A stretch of DNA of 64,000 nucleotides. Origin: Hyunsoonleella aestuarii. GTDB taxonomy: Bacteria > Bacteroidota > Bacteroidia > Flavobacteriales > Flavobacteriaceae. The position numbers and the translations under genes were made by a program. Each line of letters opens with the position of its first letter. Position 1 is the stretch's first letter. Positions 32,710 to 41,466 of this stretch are shown here, in pieces. The stretch is taken from the NCBI RefSeq assembly GCF_006148925.1, contig NZ_VAWB01000001.1, forward strand, positions 316,001-380,000, in the 5' to 3' direction. The notes beneath the pieces were generated by a model that was given only the letters and a program-made list of their open reading frames with translations, was not told the DNA's origin and searched no databases.

Positions 32710-35559
32710 ATGAATACAAACGCCTTTGCATTGCGTCATATTGGTCCGAGAGAAGAAGACCAAAAACTTATGCTAAAAACCTTAGGTTTAGACTCTTTAG
32801 ATCAGCTTATTTATGAAACCATACCAAACGATATCCGTTTAAAAAATGGATTGAACTTGGATGACCCAATGACCGAGCACGAGTATTTATTGCATATTCA
32901 TGATTTATCGAAGAAGAACAAAGCGCGTAAAACGTATATCGGCTTGGGTTACCATCCAACTATTATGCCTGCTGTAATTCAAAGAAATATTCTAGAAAAC
33001 CCAGGATGGTACACAGCTTATACACCTTATCAAGCTGAAATTGCACAAGGAAGGCTGGAGGCCTTATTGAATTTCCAAACTATGGTAATCGACCTAACAG
33101 GAATGGAGATTGCTAATGCTTCTCTGTTAGATGAAAGTACTGCTGCAGCAGAGGCTATGAGTTTACTTTTCGCAGTAAGAGAGCGTGATCAGAAAAAAGC
33201 AGGCATCAACAAGTTTTTTGTATCTGAAAATATTTTACCACAAACATTATCATTGCTTCAAACTCGAGCAACTCCAATAGGTATCGAGCTTGTTATTGGT
33301 AAAGAAGAAGCTTTTGCTTATTCTGAAGATTTCTTTGGAGCTATTCTACAATACCCTGGAAAAGACGGTCAAATTACAGACATAAAATCTTTCATTTCCA
33401 AAGCAAATAACTCAAGAATTAAAGTAGCCGTTGCGGCTGATATTTTAAGTTTGGTAAAATTAGAAGCACCAGGGAAATTTGGAGCCGATGTTGTGGTTGG
33501 AACCACACAACGTTTTGGTATCCCGATGGGTTATGGTGGTCCTCATGCTGCGTACTTCGCTACCAAGGAAGCTTACAAACGAGATCTACCAGGTCGCATT
33601 ATTGGTGTAACCAAAGATGCCAATAGTAATAGAGCTCTCCGTATGGCCTTACAAACCAGAGAGCAACACATAAAAAGAGATAAAGCCACTTCAAATATCT
33701 GTACAGCTCAAGTATTATTAGCTGTTATGGCTAGCATGTATGGTGTTTATCATGGGCCTCAAGGTTTAAAATTCATTGCTAATAAAGTTCATAGTAAAAC
33801 CGCTAAACTTGCGGTTGTTCTAGAGAGTTTGGGATATAATCAAGTTAACACGTCTTACTTTGATACGCTTCAAATAAAAACGAATGCTAAAGCAATAAAG
33901 AAAGTTGCTACTGAAAAAAAAGTTAATCTGCACTACCCTAACAAAGACACGGTAACCTTATCAGTAAACGAAACAACCTCTATTAGAGACATCAATTATT
34001 TAATTTCAATTTTTGCAGAAGCAGCTGAAAAAGAAACTACTATAATTTCTTTGGTTGAAGAAGCCAATTATATTTCAGAACCTTTACAAAGGCAATCAGA
34101 TTTTTTAACCGACCCAGTATTCAACACTTATCATTCCGAAACCGAGTTGATGCGTTATATAAAATCTTTAGAGCGTAAAGATTTAGCCTTAAATCATTCT
34201 ATGATTTCTTTAGGGTCTTGTACGATGAAGTTGAATGCCGCTTCAGAAATGCTGCCTCTAAGCTGGTTCAAATGGGGAAACATTCATCCTTTTGCCCCAC
34301 TTAAACAAGCCAAGGGTTACTTAACAGTTCTTAAAGAATTGGAAGATCAATTAACTGAAATCACTGGGTTTGCAGCTACGTCTTTGCAACCCAATTCTGG
34401 TGCTCAAGGAGAATTTGCTGGTCTAATGGTTATAAAAGCTTACCATGAATCCCGTGGCGACCATCATAGAAATATATGTTTAATTCCGTCTTCTGCTCAT
34501 GGCACTAATCCTGCAAGTGCGGTAATGGCGGGCATGAAAGTTGTTGTTACAAAATCTACCGAAGAAGGAAATATTGACGTTGAAGATTTAAGAGAAAAAG
34601 CCGAATTACATAAAGGCAATCTTTCTGCCTTAATGGTAACTTACCCATCAACTCATGGTGTTTATGAGTCTGCTATTAAAGAAGTAACTCAAATTATTCA
34701 TGATAACGGTGGACAGGTTTATATGGATGGCGCTAATATGAATGCCCAAGTAGGATTAACCAATCCAGGAAATATTGGCGCGGATGTTTGCCACCTTAAC
34801 TTACATAAAACCTTTGCTATTCCTCATGGAGGTGGTGGTCCCGGTGTAGGCCCTATTTGTGTTGCCAAACAACTCGTTCCTTTTTTACCTGGTAATCCCT
34901 TAGTGAAAACAGGAGGAGACAATGCCATAACCGCTATTTCTGGAGCACCATTTGGTTCTGCTTTAGCATGCTTAATTTCCTATGGCTATATAAAGATGCT
35001 TGGCGCAAAAGGCTTAACAGAATCCACGAAAATAGCTATTTTAAATGCGAACTATATCAAACATCGCTTACAAGGAAGTTTTGACACCCTGTATTCAGGT
35101 GAGCGTGGCAGAGCAGCGCACGAAATGATTGTTGATTGTCGTCCTTTTAAAGCACATGGCATTGAAGTTACCGATATAGCAAAACGCCTTATCGACTATG
35201 GGTTCCATGCGCCTACCGTCTCATTTCCCGTTGCCGGAACCATGATGATTGAACCCACCGAAAGCGAAAGTAAGGCTGAAATGGATCGTTTTTGTGATGC
35301 TATGATTTCAATTAAAAACGAAATTGATAATGTTTCTAAAGACAATGATAATAATGTTTTAAAGAATGCGCCACATACATTGAACATGATAACGGCAAAT
35401 GAGTGGCAATTCACGTATACACGTGAAGAGGCTGCGTTTCCATTAGACTATGTAAGAAACAATAAGTTTTGGCCAAGCGTAAGGCGAGTTGATGATGCCT
35501 ATGGAGACCGAAATTTAATTTGTTCATGTACACCTATTGAGGCTTATGCTGAAGCATAA
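32710..35559 (+). CDS. gcvP: Glycine dehydrogenase (aminomethyl-transferring), P protein
   Basis: A 949-residue single-chain P protein of the glycine cleavage system, which decarboxylates glycine with PLP and passes the aminomethyl group to lipoyl-H protein. It begins FALRHIGPREEDQKLMLKTLG. The N-terminal half has YTPYQAEIAQGRLEALLNFQ and the C-terminal half LNLHKTFAIPHGGGGPGVGP with the PLP Lys near residue 700. It ends with the usual LICSCTPIEAYAEA. Length is normal. The other gcv genes are not in the window. It contributes 5,10-methylene-THF to one-carbon metabolism. Confidence 0.98.
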   Translation: MNTNAFALRHIGPREEDQKLMLKTLGLDSLDQLIYETIPNDIRLKNGLNLDDPMTEHEYLLHIHDLSKKNKARKTYIGLGYHPTIMPAVIQRNILENPGWYTAYTPYQAEIAQGRLEALLNFQTMVIDLTGMEIANASLLDESTAAAEAMSLLFAVRERDQKKAGINKFFVSENILPQTLSLLQTRATPIGIELVIGKEEAFAYSEDFFGAILQYPGKDGQITDIKSFISKANNSRIKVAVAADILSLVKLEAPGKFGADVVVGTTQRFGIPMGYGGPHAAYFATKEAYKRDLPGRIIGVTKDANSNRALRMALQTREQHIKRDKATSNICTAQVLLAVMASMYGVYHGPQGLKFIANKVHSKTAKLAVVLESLGYNQVNTSYFDTLQIKTNAKAIKKVATEKKVNLHYPNKDTVTLSVNETTSIRDINYLISIFAEAAEKETTIISLVEEANYISEPLQRQSDFLTDPVFNTYHSETELMRYIKSLERKDLALNHSMISLGSCTMKLNAASEMLPLSWFKWGNIHPFAPLKQAKGYLTVLKELEDQLTEITGFAATSLQPNSGAQGEFAGLMVIKAYHESRGDHHRNICLIPSSAHGTNPASAVMAGMKVVVTKSTEEGNIDVEDLREKAELHKGNLSALMVTYPSTHGVYESAIKEVTQIIHDNGGQVYMDGANMNAQVGLTNPGNIGADVCHLNLHKTFAIPHGGGGPGVGPICVAKQLVPFLPGNPLVKTGGDNAITAISGAPFGSALACLISYGYIKMLGAKGLTESTKIAILNANYIKHRLQGSFDTLYSGERGRAAHEMIVDCRPFKAHGIEVTDIAKRLIDYGFHAPTVSFPVAGTMMIEPTESESKAEMDRFCDAMISIKNEIDNVSKDNDNNVLKNAPHTLNMITANEWQFTYTREEAAFPLDYVRNNKFWPSVRRVDDAYGDRNLICSCTPIEAYAEA

Positions 35560-35657
35560 ATTGCTCTTTGAACATCGTAAATTAAAACCAACTCACTTTA
35601 ACATTTAATTAAAAGCATTTATATTGGTTTTATATTAATTAATGGCAATTACAATCT

Positions 35658-36716
35658 ATGAATATTAAGATAACAGGTACAGGTAGTTACATTCCTGCCA
35701 TTGTTGAGAAAAATGAAAACTTTTACAATCACGAATTTCTAAACAGTGATGGTTCCAGTATAAACGCACCAAACGAAGTCATTGTAAAAAAGTTTAAAGC
35801 CATCACTGGAATAGATGAAAGGCGCTATACTAAGAACCATTTAAACACCTCGGATATAGCTTCTTTTGCGGCTGAAAAAGCCATTGAAAAAGCAAAAGTA
35901 GATCGTGAAGAGCTCGATTATATAATTGTCGCGCATAATTATGGAGATGTTAGACATGGTAGTAACCAAAGCGATACCGTACCGAGTATCGCCTCAAGAG
36001 TAAAACACCTTTTACGCATTAAAAACCCAAAATGTGTTGGTTACGATTTATTATTTGGATGCCCTGGTTGGGTTGAAGGTGTTATTCAAGCCAATGCTTT
36101 TATAAAAGCTGGTTTAGCAAAAAAATGTTTGGTTATAGGTGCGGAAACATTATCACGCGTAATAGACCCACATGATCGTGATTCTATGATATATAGCGAT
36201 GGTGCTGGAGCCGTAATCATAGAAGCAACCAACGATGAGGGTGGTATTATAACTCATGACACTGCAACCTTTGCATTAGATGAGGCTCATTTTATTTATT
36301 TCGGTGAAACCAACAACCAAGAAATAACAGACAATTGTCGTTACATAAAAATGTATGGACGCAAAATTTACGAATTCGCGCTTACCAATGTGCCTTTAGC
36401 AATGAAATCTTGCCTAGACGAAAGTGGTGTTGATATTTCTGAAGTAAAAAAAATATTAATTCATCAAGCGAATGAGAAAATGGATGAGGCCATCGTAAAA
36501 CGTTTTTATGAGTTGTACAACCTAGAAATGCCAGAAGGCATTATGCCAATGACAATTGGTAAATTAGGAAACTCTAGCGTAGCAACGGTACCAACATTAT
36601 ACGACATGATTTTGAATGATTCTTTAGAGAATCAAGAAATAAAAAAAGGAGATGTTATCATTTTCGCTAGCGTTGGTGCTGGAATGAACATTAATGCTAT
36701 TGTATACAAACAATAA
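35658..36716 (+). CDS. 3-oxoacyl-ACP synthase III (KASIII) family protein
   Basis: A 352-residue thiolase-fold condensing enzyme. The catalytic Cys is about C135 in LLFGCPGWVEGV, the His is in ILIHQANEKM and the Asn in KLGNSSVATVPTL, completing the Cys-His-Asn triad. It resembles FabH but is longer at the N-terminus, with the insertion LNSDGSSINAPNEVIVKKF before GIDERRY. It may act on a dedicated acyl substrate rather than in primary fatty acid initiation. A methyltransferase and a glycosyltransferase follow on the same strand with gaps of 2 and 25 bases, suggesting a three-gene unit. Confidence 0.92.
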   Translation: MNIKITGTGSYIPAIVEKNENFYNHEFLNSDGSSINAPNEVIVKKFKAITGIDERRYTKNHLNTSDIASFAAEKAIEKAKVDREELDYIIVAHNYGDVRHGSNQSDTVPSIASRVKHLLRIKNPKCVGYDLLFGCPGWVEGVIQANAFIKAGLAKKCLVIGAETLSRVIDPHDRDSMIYSDGAGAVIIEATNDEGGIITHDTATFALDEAHFIYFGETNNQEITDNCRYIKMYGRKIYEFALTNVPLAMKSCLDESGVDISEVKKILIHQANEKMDEAIVKRFYELYNLEMPEGIMPMTIGKLGNSSVATVPTLYDMILNDSLENQEIKKGDVIIFASVGAGMNINAIVYKQ

Positions 36717-36718
36717 CC

Positions 36719-37240
36719 ATGTACGAGCAAAGCTACCCCAATAAACGCTTTAAGCATACCATTAAATTTTTAGAAAAACACGTCACAAAAGACCATTCCA
36801 TTTTAGATTTAGGAGTTGAAAATCCGTTTACGACAATAATGCAAGATCATGGTTATAGGGTCGAAAATACTGCTGGTGAAGATTTGGATTTAGATACTTC
36901 TAAAATAGAAAGGTCAACTGCTGATGCAGTAACAGCCTTTGAAATCTTTGAACACTTACTGTCACCATTTACTGTTTTAAAATCCATAAGAACAAATAAA
37001 CTTGTGGCAAGTGTGCCTCTTAAGCTCTGGTTTTCTTCGGCCTATAGAAGTAAAACCGATATGCTAGATAGGCATTATCATGAGTTCGAAGATTGGCAAT
37101 TCGATTGGCTATTGCAGAAGTCTGGTTGGAAAATTATTGATCGGAAGAAATGGACCAACCCAACAAAAAAGTTTGGTGTTCGCCCCATTTTAAGATGGTT
37201 TACACCAAGATATTATATTGTTTACGCCGAAAGGGTTTAA
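36719..37240 (+). CDS. Class I SAM-dependent methyltransferase-like protein
   Basis: A 173-residue Rossmann protein resembling SAM methyltransferases. The motif I position reads ILDLGVENPFTTIM, without the usual GxGxG, and the motif IV-like region is ADAVTAFEIFEHLLSPFTVL. The later DRHYHEFEDWQFDWLLQKSGW is typical of the family's C-terminal part. It is shorter than most (usual length is over 200). The substrate is unknown. It is sandwiched between the KASIII and GT2 genes with near-zero gaps, so it likely modifies the same lipid or glycan. Confidence 0.85.
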   Translation: MYEQSYPNKRFKHTIKFLEKHVTKDHSILDLGVENPFTTIMQDHGYRVENTAGEDLDLDTSKIERSTADAVTAFEIFEHLLSPFTVLKSIRTNKLVASVPLKLWFSSAYRSKTDMLDRHYHEFEDWQFDWLLQKSGWKIIDRKKWTNPTKKFGVRPILRWFTPRYYIVYAERV

Positions 37241-37265
37241 CTTTACGTTTTAAATCTAATATCTA

Positions 37266-38120
37266 TTGGACTTTTATATTATCATTCCTGCTCATAACGA
37301 AGAAAGTTCCATAGGACGAACTTTAGATTCATTAGTAAATCAAACGCTATTACCAAAAAAGTTAGTTGTAGTTAATGATAATTCAACCGATAATACTCAA
37401 GATATTGTTGAAGCTTTTTCGTCAAGACATTCTTGGATTTCCTTACTAAATGTAACCTCTTCAAATCAACATTTACCAGGATCAAAAATTATAAATGCTT
37501 TCTACAAAGGTTATAATGAACTGGATAATTACTACGATATAATTTGTAAATATGACGCCGATTTAATCTTTCCTAAAAATTATTTGGAACATATATCTAT
37601 TCATTTCAATAAGAACCAAAAACTAGGTATGGTCGCCGGTTTTTGTTTAATTGAAAAAAACGGAAATTGGATTTTAGAAAACCTTACAAGAAAAGACCAC
37701 ATTCGCGGGGCTTTGAAAGCATATAGAAAACAATGCTTTTATGATATTGGTAAACTGAAACCATCTATGGGATGGGACACCGTTGATGAATTACTGGCAA
37801 AGTATCATGGTTGGGAACTTTTAACCGATGAAAAGCTCCATGTTAAACATTTAAAACCCACTGGTCAGAGCTACAACAAAGCTTCTAAATACTTACAAGG
37901 AGAAGCAATGTACAAAATGCGTTATGGTTTCGTAATAACCCTTCTTTCAGCATTGAAACTAGCTTTTAAAAAAGGTAGGTTTATTCTTTTTAAAGATTAT
38001 ATGGCTGGATATTTTAAGGCCAAAAAAGAAAAAATGGAATTTCTTGTAACTGATGCCGAAGGTCTATATATACGGAATTTAAGATGGAAAGGTATATTAA
38101 ACAAAAAGGGTTCTAAATAA
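37266..38120 (+). CDS. Family 2 glycosyltransferase
   Basis: A 284-residue GT-A glycosyltransferase starting at TTG 37266 (the ORF begins MDFYIIIPAHNEESSIGRTL). The nucleotide-sugar site VVNDNSTDNTQDIV and the DxD-type metal motif in CKYDADLIFPKNYLE are clear. There are no strong transmembrane helices apart from a moderately hydrophobic C-terminal segment around ITLLSALKLAFKKG, so it is probably membrane-associated. It ends the KASIII-methyltransferase-GT2 unit; its TAA lies within the downstream hairpin. Donor and acceptor are unknown. Confidence 0.93.
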   Translation: MDFYIIIPAHNEESSIGRTLDSLVNQTLLPKKLVVVNDNSTDNTQDIVEAFSSRHSWISLLNVTSSNQHLPGSKIINAFYKGYNELDNYYDIICKYDADLIFPKNYLEHISIHFNKNQKLGMVAGFCLIEKNGNWILENLTRKDHIRGALKAYRKQCFYDIGKLKPSMGWDTVDELLAKYHGWELLTDEKLHVKHLKPTGQSYNKASKYLQGEAMYKMRYGFVITLLSALKLAFKKGRFILFKDYMAGYFKAKKEKMEFLVTDAEGLYIRNLRWKGILNKKGSK

Positions 38121-38136
38121 AATTTAGAACCCTTTT
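38103..38136. terminator. Bidirectional terminator between convergent genes
   Basis: AAAAAGGGTTCTAAAT and ATTTAGAACCCTTTTT form a perfect 16-bp stem with a 2-base loop. Runs of T on both strands let it end the glycosyltransferase transcript and, from the right, the repeat-protein transcript. The glycosyltransferase stop codon is inside the stem. Confidence 0.92.
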
Positions 38137-38155
38137 TAAAAATTTTAATAGCAAT

Positions 38156-40561
38156 TTACTCAATAACTAATCGCTTTATAGAACTTTCACCTGTTACTTT
38201 ATCAGTTACTCTAATAAAGTAAAGGCCTTGTTCATAATTCTCTACATTTAGCTTTGCTCTTTTAATTCTAGTACTATAATCTTTGCTGCTCAATTGAAGG
38301 CTTCTCAAATTAAATATTCTTATATTAACCTCGCTCCCATTAAATCCAGAATAGTCAACATTAACAGAGCTCTTTGCTGGATTTGGAAATACCGAAACTT
38401 TTGAGCTACTAGGAGCTGTTCTATTAACTGTTATTGGATTTGAAAGGCTAAAACAGCCTTCTAAACCAGAGACTAAATGATCTCCTTCCTCAGGTGGGAC
38501 AGTTCCTATTAATCCGTCCTCATAACTTAAGTGCCATATTTTACATACGCCTACCCCAGCAGCATTAAAATCAACATCGGCATAGTTTGCTGGTAAACCA
38601 AGAATTATTGTTCCATCTTCATTTGTTACAACCCATGCAGAATTTGTTCCGATGTTACCTTCTAATGTAATGGCATCAGCTGGAATTTTATCCTCGGTAT
38701 CATCAACCGTAAAGTTAAAAGTATTATCTGTCCCTCCAGTTAGTGTACCTCCATTAACACCATTTCTTGTAACTGTAATTGGATTAGACAAATCATAACA
38801 ACCCATTAAATCTCCTGCATTTGTAACACCTTCTAAGCTTACATTTTCAGCATAGCTTAAATGCCATATTAAACAAACACCATCACCAGCTCCTTCCAAA
38901 TCAAAGCTATTATCATTAGATACATCTAATATATTGGCATCTGCATCAGTAATTACCCAAAGCATATTTACACCTTGCCCTCCACTTTCACCTGTTAAGG
39001 TTATCTCAAATAGGTCTGAATTTCCATCACCAGCACATATCTCTATTGCAGTAGAACCATCTGCTAAAGCTATATCGCCGCCTTCAGGTTGTTGTATTCT
39101 AGTTACAGTAATAGGATTAGATAAATCATAGCATCCCATTAAATCTCCAGCATTTGTAACGCCATCTAAACTTACATTTTCAGCATAGCTTAGATGCCAA
39201 ATTAAGCAAACACCTTCTGGAGCTCCTTCTAAGTCAAAAGTATTAGTATCAGATGTATCTAATATATTTGCATCTGCATCGGTAATTACCCAAAGCATTT
39301 GCACATCTTGTCCTCCGCTAGCTCCTGTTAGGGTAACATCAAAGGCGTCTGAAATACCATCACCAGCGCATATCTCTATTGCAGTAGATCCATCAGATAA
39401 AGCTATGTCGCCTCCTTCTGGCTGTTGAATTCTGTTAACAGTAATTGGGTTTGATAAGTCGTAACAGCCCATTAACTGACCTGCATTTGTTACGCCTTCT
39501 AGACTTACGTTTTCAGCGTAGCTTAAATTCCAAATTAAACAAATACCTTCACCAGCACCTTCTAAATCAAAGCTATTATCATTAGAAACAGCAAGTATAT
39601 TGGCATCTGCATCGGTAATAACCCATAGCATCTGTACGCCTTGTCCGCCACTTGCTCCGGTTAAAGTAACTTCAAACAAATCTGAAACACCGTCACCAGC
39701 ACAAATTTCTATCTCCGTAGAGCCATCCGCTAAGGCAATATCGCCGCCTTCCGGTTGTTGTATTCTATTAACGCTAATTGGATTTGATAATTCGAAACAA
39801 CCCATTAAGTCATTGGCATTTGTAACGCCATCAAAACTTACATTATCTTCATACCCAAGATGCCAAACTAAGCAAACACCTTCTGGAGCTTCATCAAAAT
39901 TAACATCATAAGGCGTTGGAGGAAGTCCTAAAATATTACCATCGGAATCTGTAACTACCCACGCTTCATTAGTACTACTATTTCCAGAAAGTGTAATAGC
40001 GCCCTCTGGTATGTAATCGGGTTCACCATCGTTTACACAAAATTCAAAAGGTCCTCCTTCTAATACTCCTGGGGTAGGTTGCAGAAATCTTTCAACCATA
40101 ATAGGTTCAGATAAATCAAACCTTCCAACAATATCATTCACGTTTTTGGTGAACTTACCTTGACCTGATGGGTCTACTAAGGGTTTAATTCCATTATAAG
40201 AAAGGTGGTAAATGTAACAAATACCAACACCTGCTCCATCAAAATTCACATCTGAAGGATTATCGGGTAAACCGAGAATATCGCCATCTTCGTTAGTAAC
40301 AATCCATTGCTTTACTCGACCAGATGCATTTTCGAGAACTACTTGTACATAATCTGCTTCTCCATCCCCTACACAAACGCTAGTGTATTTTTCACCATCC
40401 ATAAACGTAATTTCGCCACCATAAACTGTAGCATTTTCATTTGCATTAGGATTTTGTGCTAAAAGAGCATTTGAAGTTCCCATGAATAAAGCTATTATAA
40501 ACGTAGCTTTTAAAATCTGTACTATTCGATTTGGGGAATCAATAAGTACTTTTCTTTTCAT
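38156..40561 (-). CDS. Secreted repeat protein with type IX sorting domain
   Basis: An 801-residue secreted protein. A signal peptide (about 1-36, ending LLAQ) is followed by six related repeats of about 110 residues, then a C-terminal T9SS type A domain from about 715 (VSVFPNPAKSSVNVDY to SSIKRLVIE). Each repeat has an EICAGDG or equivalent start, a central WVITDADANIL strand, GVCLIWHLSYAENV and LMGCYDLSNPITV. Repeats 3-5 are nearly identical at protein and DNA level; 1, 2 and 6 are diverged. Three Cys per unit suggest disulfide stabilisation. It is probably a surface or adhesin-like protein exported by the T9SS whose genes (porU, porV, gldJ) are in this window. Confidence 0.93.
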   Translation of the reverse strand: MKRKVLIDSPNRIVQILKATFIIALFMGTSNALLAQNPNANENATVYGGEITFMDGEKYTSVCVGDGEADYVQVVLENASGRVKQWIVTNEDGDILGLPDNPSDVNFDGAGVGICYIYHLSYNGIKPLVDPSGQGKFTKNVNDIVGRFDLSEPIMVERFLQPTPGVLEGGPFEFCVNDGEPDYIPEGAITLSGNSSTNEAWVVTDSDGNILGLPPTPYDVNFDEAPEGVCLVWHLGYEDNVSFDGVTNANDLMGCFELSNPISVNRIQQPEGGDIALADGSTEIEICAGDGVSDLFEVTLTGASGGQGVQMLWVITDADANILAVSNDNSFDLEGAGEGICLIWNLSYAENVSLEGVTNAGQLMGCYDLSNPITVNRIQQPEGGDIALSDGSTAIEICAGDGISDAFDVTLTGASGGQDVQMLWVITDADANILDTSDTNTFDLEGAPEGVCLIWHLSYAENVSLDGVTNAGDLMGCYDLSNPITVTRIQQPEGGDIALADGSTAIEICAGDGNSDLFEITLTGESGGQGVNMLWVITDADANILDVSNDNSFDLEGAGDGVCLIWHLSYAENVSLEGVTNAGDLMGCYDLSNPITVTRNGVNGGTLTGGTDNTFNFTVDDTEDKIPADAITLEGNIGTNSAWVVTNEDGTIILGLPANYADVDFNAAGVGVCKIWHLSYEDGLIGTVPPEEGDHLVSGLEGCFSLSNPITVNRTAPSSSKVSVFPNPAKSSVNVDYSGFNGSEVNIRIFNLRSLQLSSKDYSTRIKRAKLNVENYEQGLYFIRVTDKVTGESSIKRLVIE
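38765..39763 (-). repeat. Three tandem 333-bp coding repeats
   Basis: Units at 39431-39763, 39098-39430 and 38765-39097 are exactly 333 bp each (111 codons), all starting with the codons for IQQPEGG. They differ by scattered substitutions, many of them silent, with no length change. This suggests recent duplication or ongoing recombination within the coding frame. The flanking units at the two ends of the gene are more divergent and not in this exact register. Confidence 0.92.
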
Positions 40562-40614
40562 AACTATTTGATTTTAAAATTTTTGGAAAGATAAGATACA
40601 TAAAAGACCTTATT

Positions 40615-40630
40615 TGTTAGCTATCTAACA
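40615..40630. promoter_or_regulatory. Inverted repeat TGTTAG-CTAT-CTAACA
   Basis: A perfect 6-bp inverted repeat with a 4-base spacer lies 54 bases upstream of the repeat-protein start and within the 94-base gap to the endonuclease gene. No T run follows on either strand, so it is more likely an operator than a terminator. It is a candidate control site for the secreted repeat protein. Confidence 0.4.
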
Positions 40631-40655
40631 TTTTAAGCGCAAATATTTTCGTTGA

Positions 40656-41465
40656 TTAGTAAAAACTCCATGATTTGTAGCTATTTGAAGTTTCAAGCTG
40701 ACGTTCTAAAGCATCTTCTAAACTTGGAAAAAAGTCAATTCCTGTGGTCTTTTCTAAACTATCTACAGAAACAACAAACTCGTACAATGGTTTTCTAGAG
40801 TCTCTATTTGGTAGGAGAAAACCTATCATTTTAGGATTGTCTGAATTGTAGTCTAAGAGTACTTTATAAAATTGGTTTGGTACGGCAACATATTCATCTC
40901 CTATGGTTTCCATTTCTCCATTTAAAACACCTCCTGTTACAACAAATACACCGTCATATTTTCTGGCCCAATATCTTACCTTTTGTTCTAACCGATTCCA
41001 CACACCAGCGTTAAAATCATGGTCTTGTGGGCTAATGTTACTCGTTAAAAAAGTTTCGTCATGAGCTTCTTGACTGTATCTTCTATCTCCTGCTGGACAT
41101 AAGTGCCCACGATCAAATCCAGAATTTTTATAGTTCCGCCAATGAGACGCACCAGTCTTTACGGCAAGATCAATCTCAAAAAAAGGACGCTTATACTTTG
41201 ATTTTGAAAGATGAGATTTTTTTAATTCGTAAGCTACCCATTCAGCCTGCTCATATTTCTCTTTATAGGATAGGGAATAACCTTCGTGATGAATAACCTG
41301 TCCTGTAGTACTTGAAGGTAGAAAGTAAGACTTTGTGTCATTTTTTTCAATTTCGCCTGTCTCAATTGCAATATTTACCTCTTCCTCTTTTAAAAAATGT
41401 TCATATCCATAAACACCAATTATAATAAATATGGAAACTATAATATAGGTTGTTTTCCTCTTCAA
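40656..41465 (-). CDS. DNA/RNA non-specific endonuclease (NUC1-type)
   Basis: A 269-residue beta-beta-alpha metal nuclease. The active site GFDRGHLCPAGDRR (about 117-129) contains the catalytic His in DRGH, and NISPQDHDFNAGVWNRLE (143-160) has the Asn that binds the metal. One hydrophobic N-terminal segment (about 7-21) acts as a signal anchor, so the enzyme is exported or periplasmic. It probably digests extracellular nucleic acid for nutrients. Its start is 1 base from the stop of the phosphatase gene, so the two are probably co-transcribed, a phosphate-scavenging pair by inference. Confidence 0.94.
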   Translation of the reverse strand: MKRKTTYIIVSIFIIIGVYGYEHFLKEEEVNIAIETGEIEKNDTKSYFLPSSTTGQVIHHEGYSLSYKEKYEQAEWVAYELKKSHLSKSKYKRPFFEIDLAVKTGASHWRNYKNSGFDRGHLCPAGDRRYSQEAHDETFLTSNISPQDHDFNAGVWNRLEQKVRYWARKYDGVFVVTGGVLNGEMETIGDEYVAVPNQFYKVLLDYNSDNPKMIGFLLPNRDSRKPLYEFVVSVDSLEKTTGIDFFPSLEDALERQLETSNSYKSWSFY

Positions 41466-41466
41466 A

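Noticed and set aside
32590-32763. N-terminal extension of the UbiA-like protein
   Set aside because: The extra 58 residues overlap the gcvP start and its promoter region; the ATG at 32589 gives a normal membrane-protein start.
35580-35640. AAAACCAA/TTGGTTTT inverted repeat after gcvP as a terminator
   Set aside because: The loop is more than 30 bases and the stem is AT-rich with little extension, so it is too weak to call.
38765-39763. Regularly spaced repeats that might suggest a CRISPR array
   Set aside because: The period is 333 bp, in frame and fully coding, without short direct repeats or unique spacers.
39600-39911. Antisense open frames within the repeat-protein gene (also 38934-39131)
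   Set aside because: The same translation recurs in each repeat unit because the coding repeat is read in reverse; it is not a gene family.
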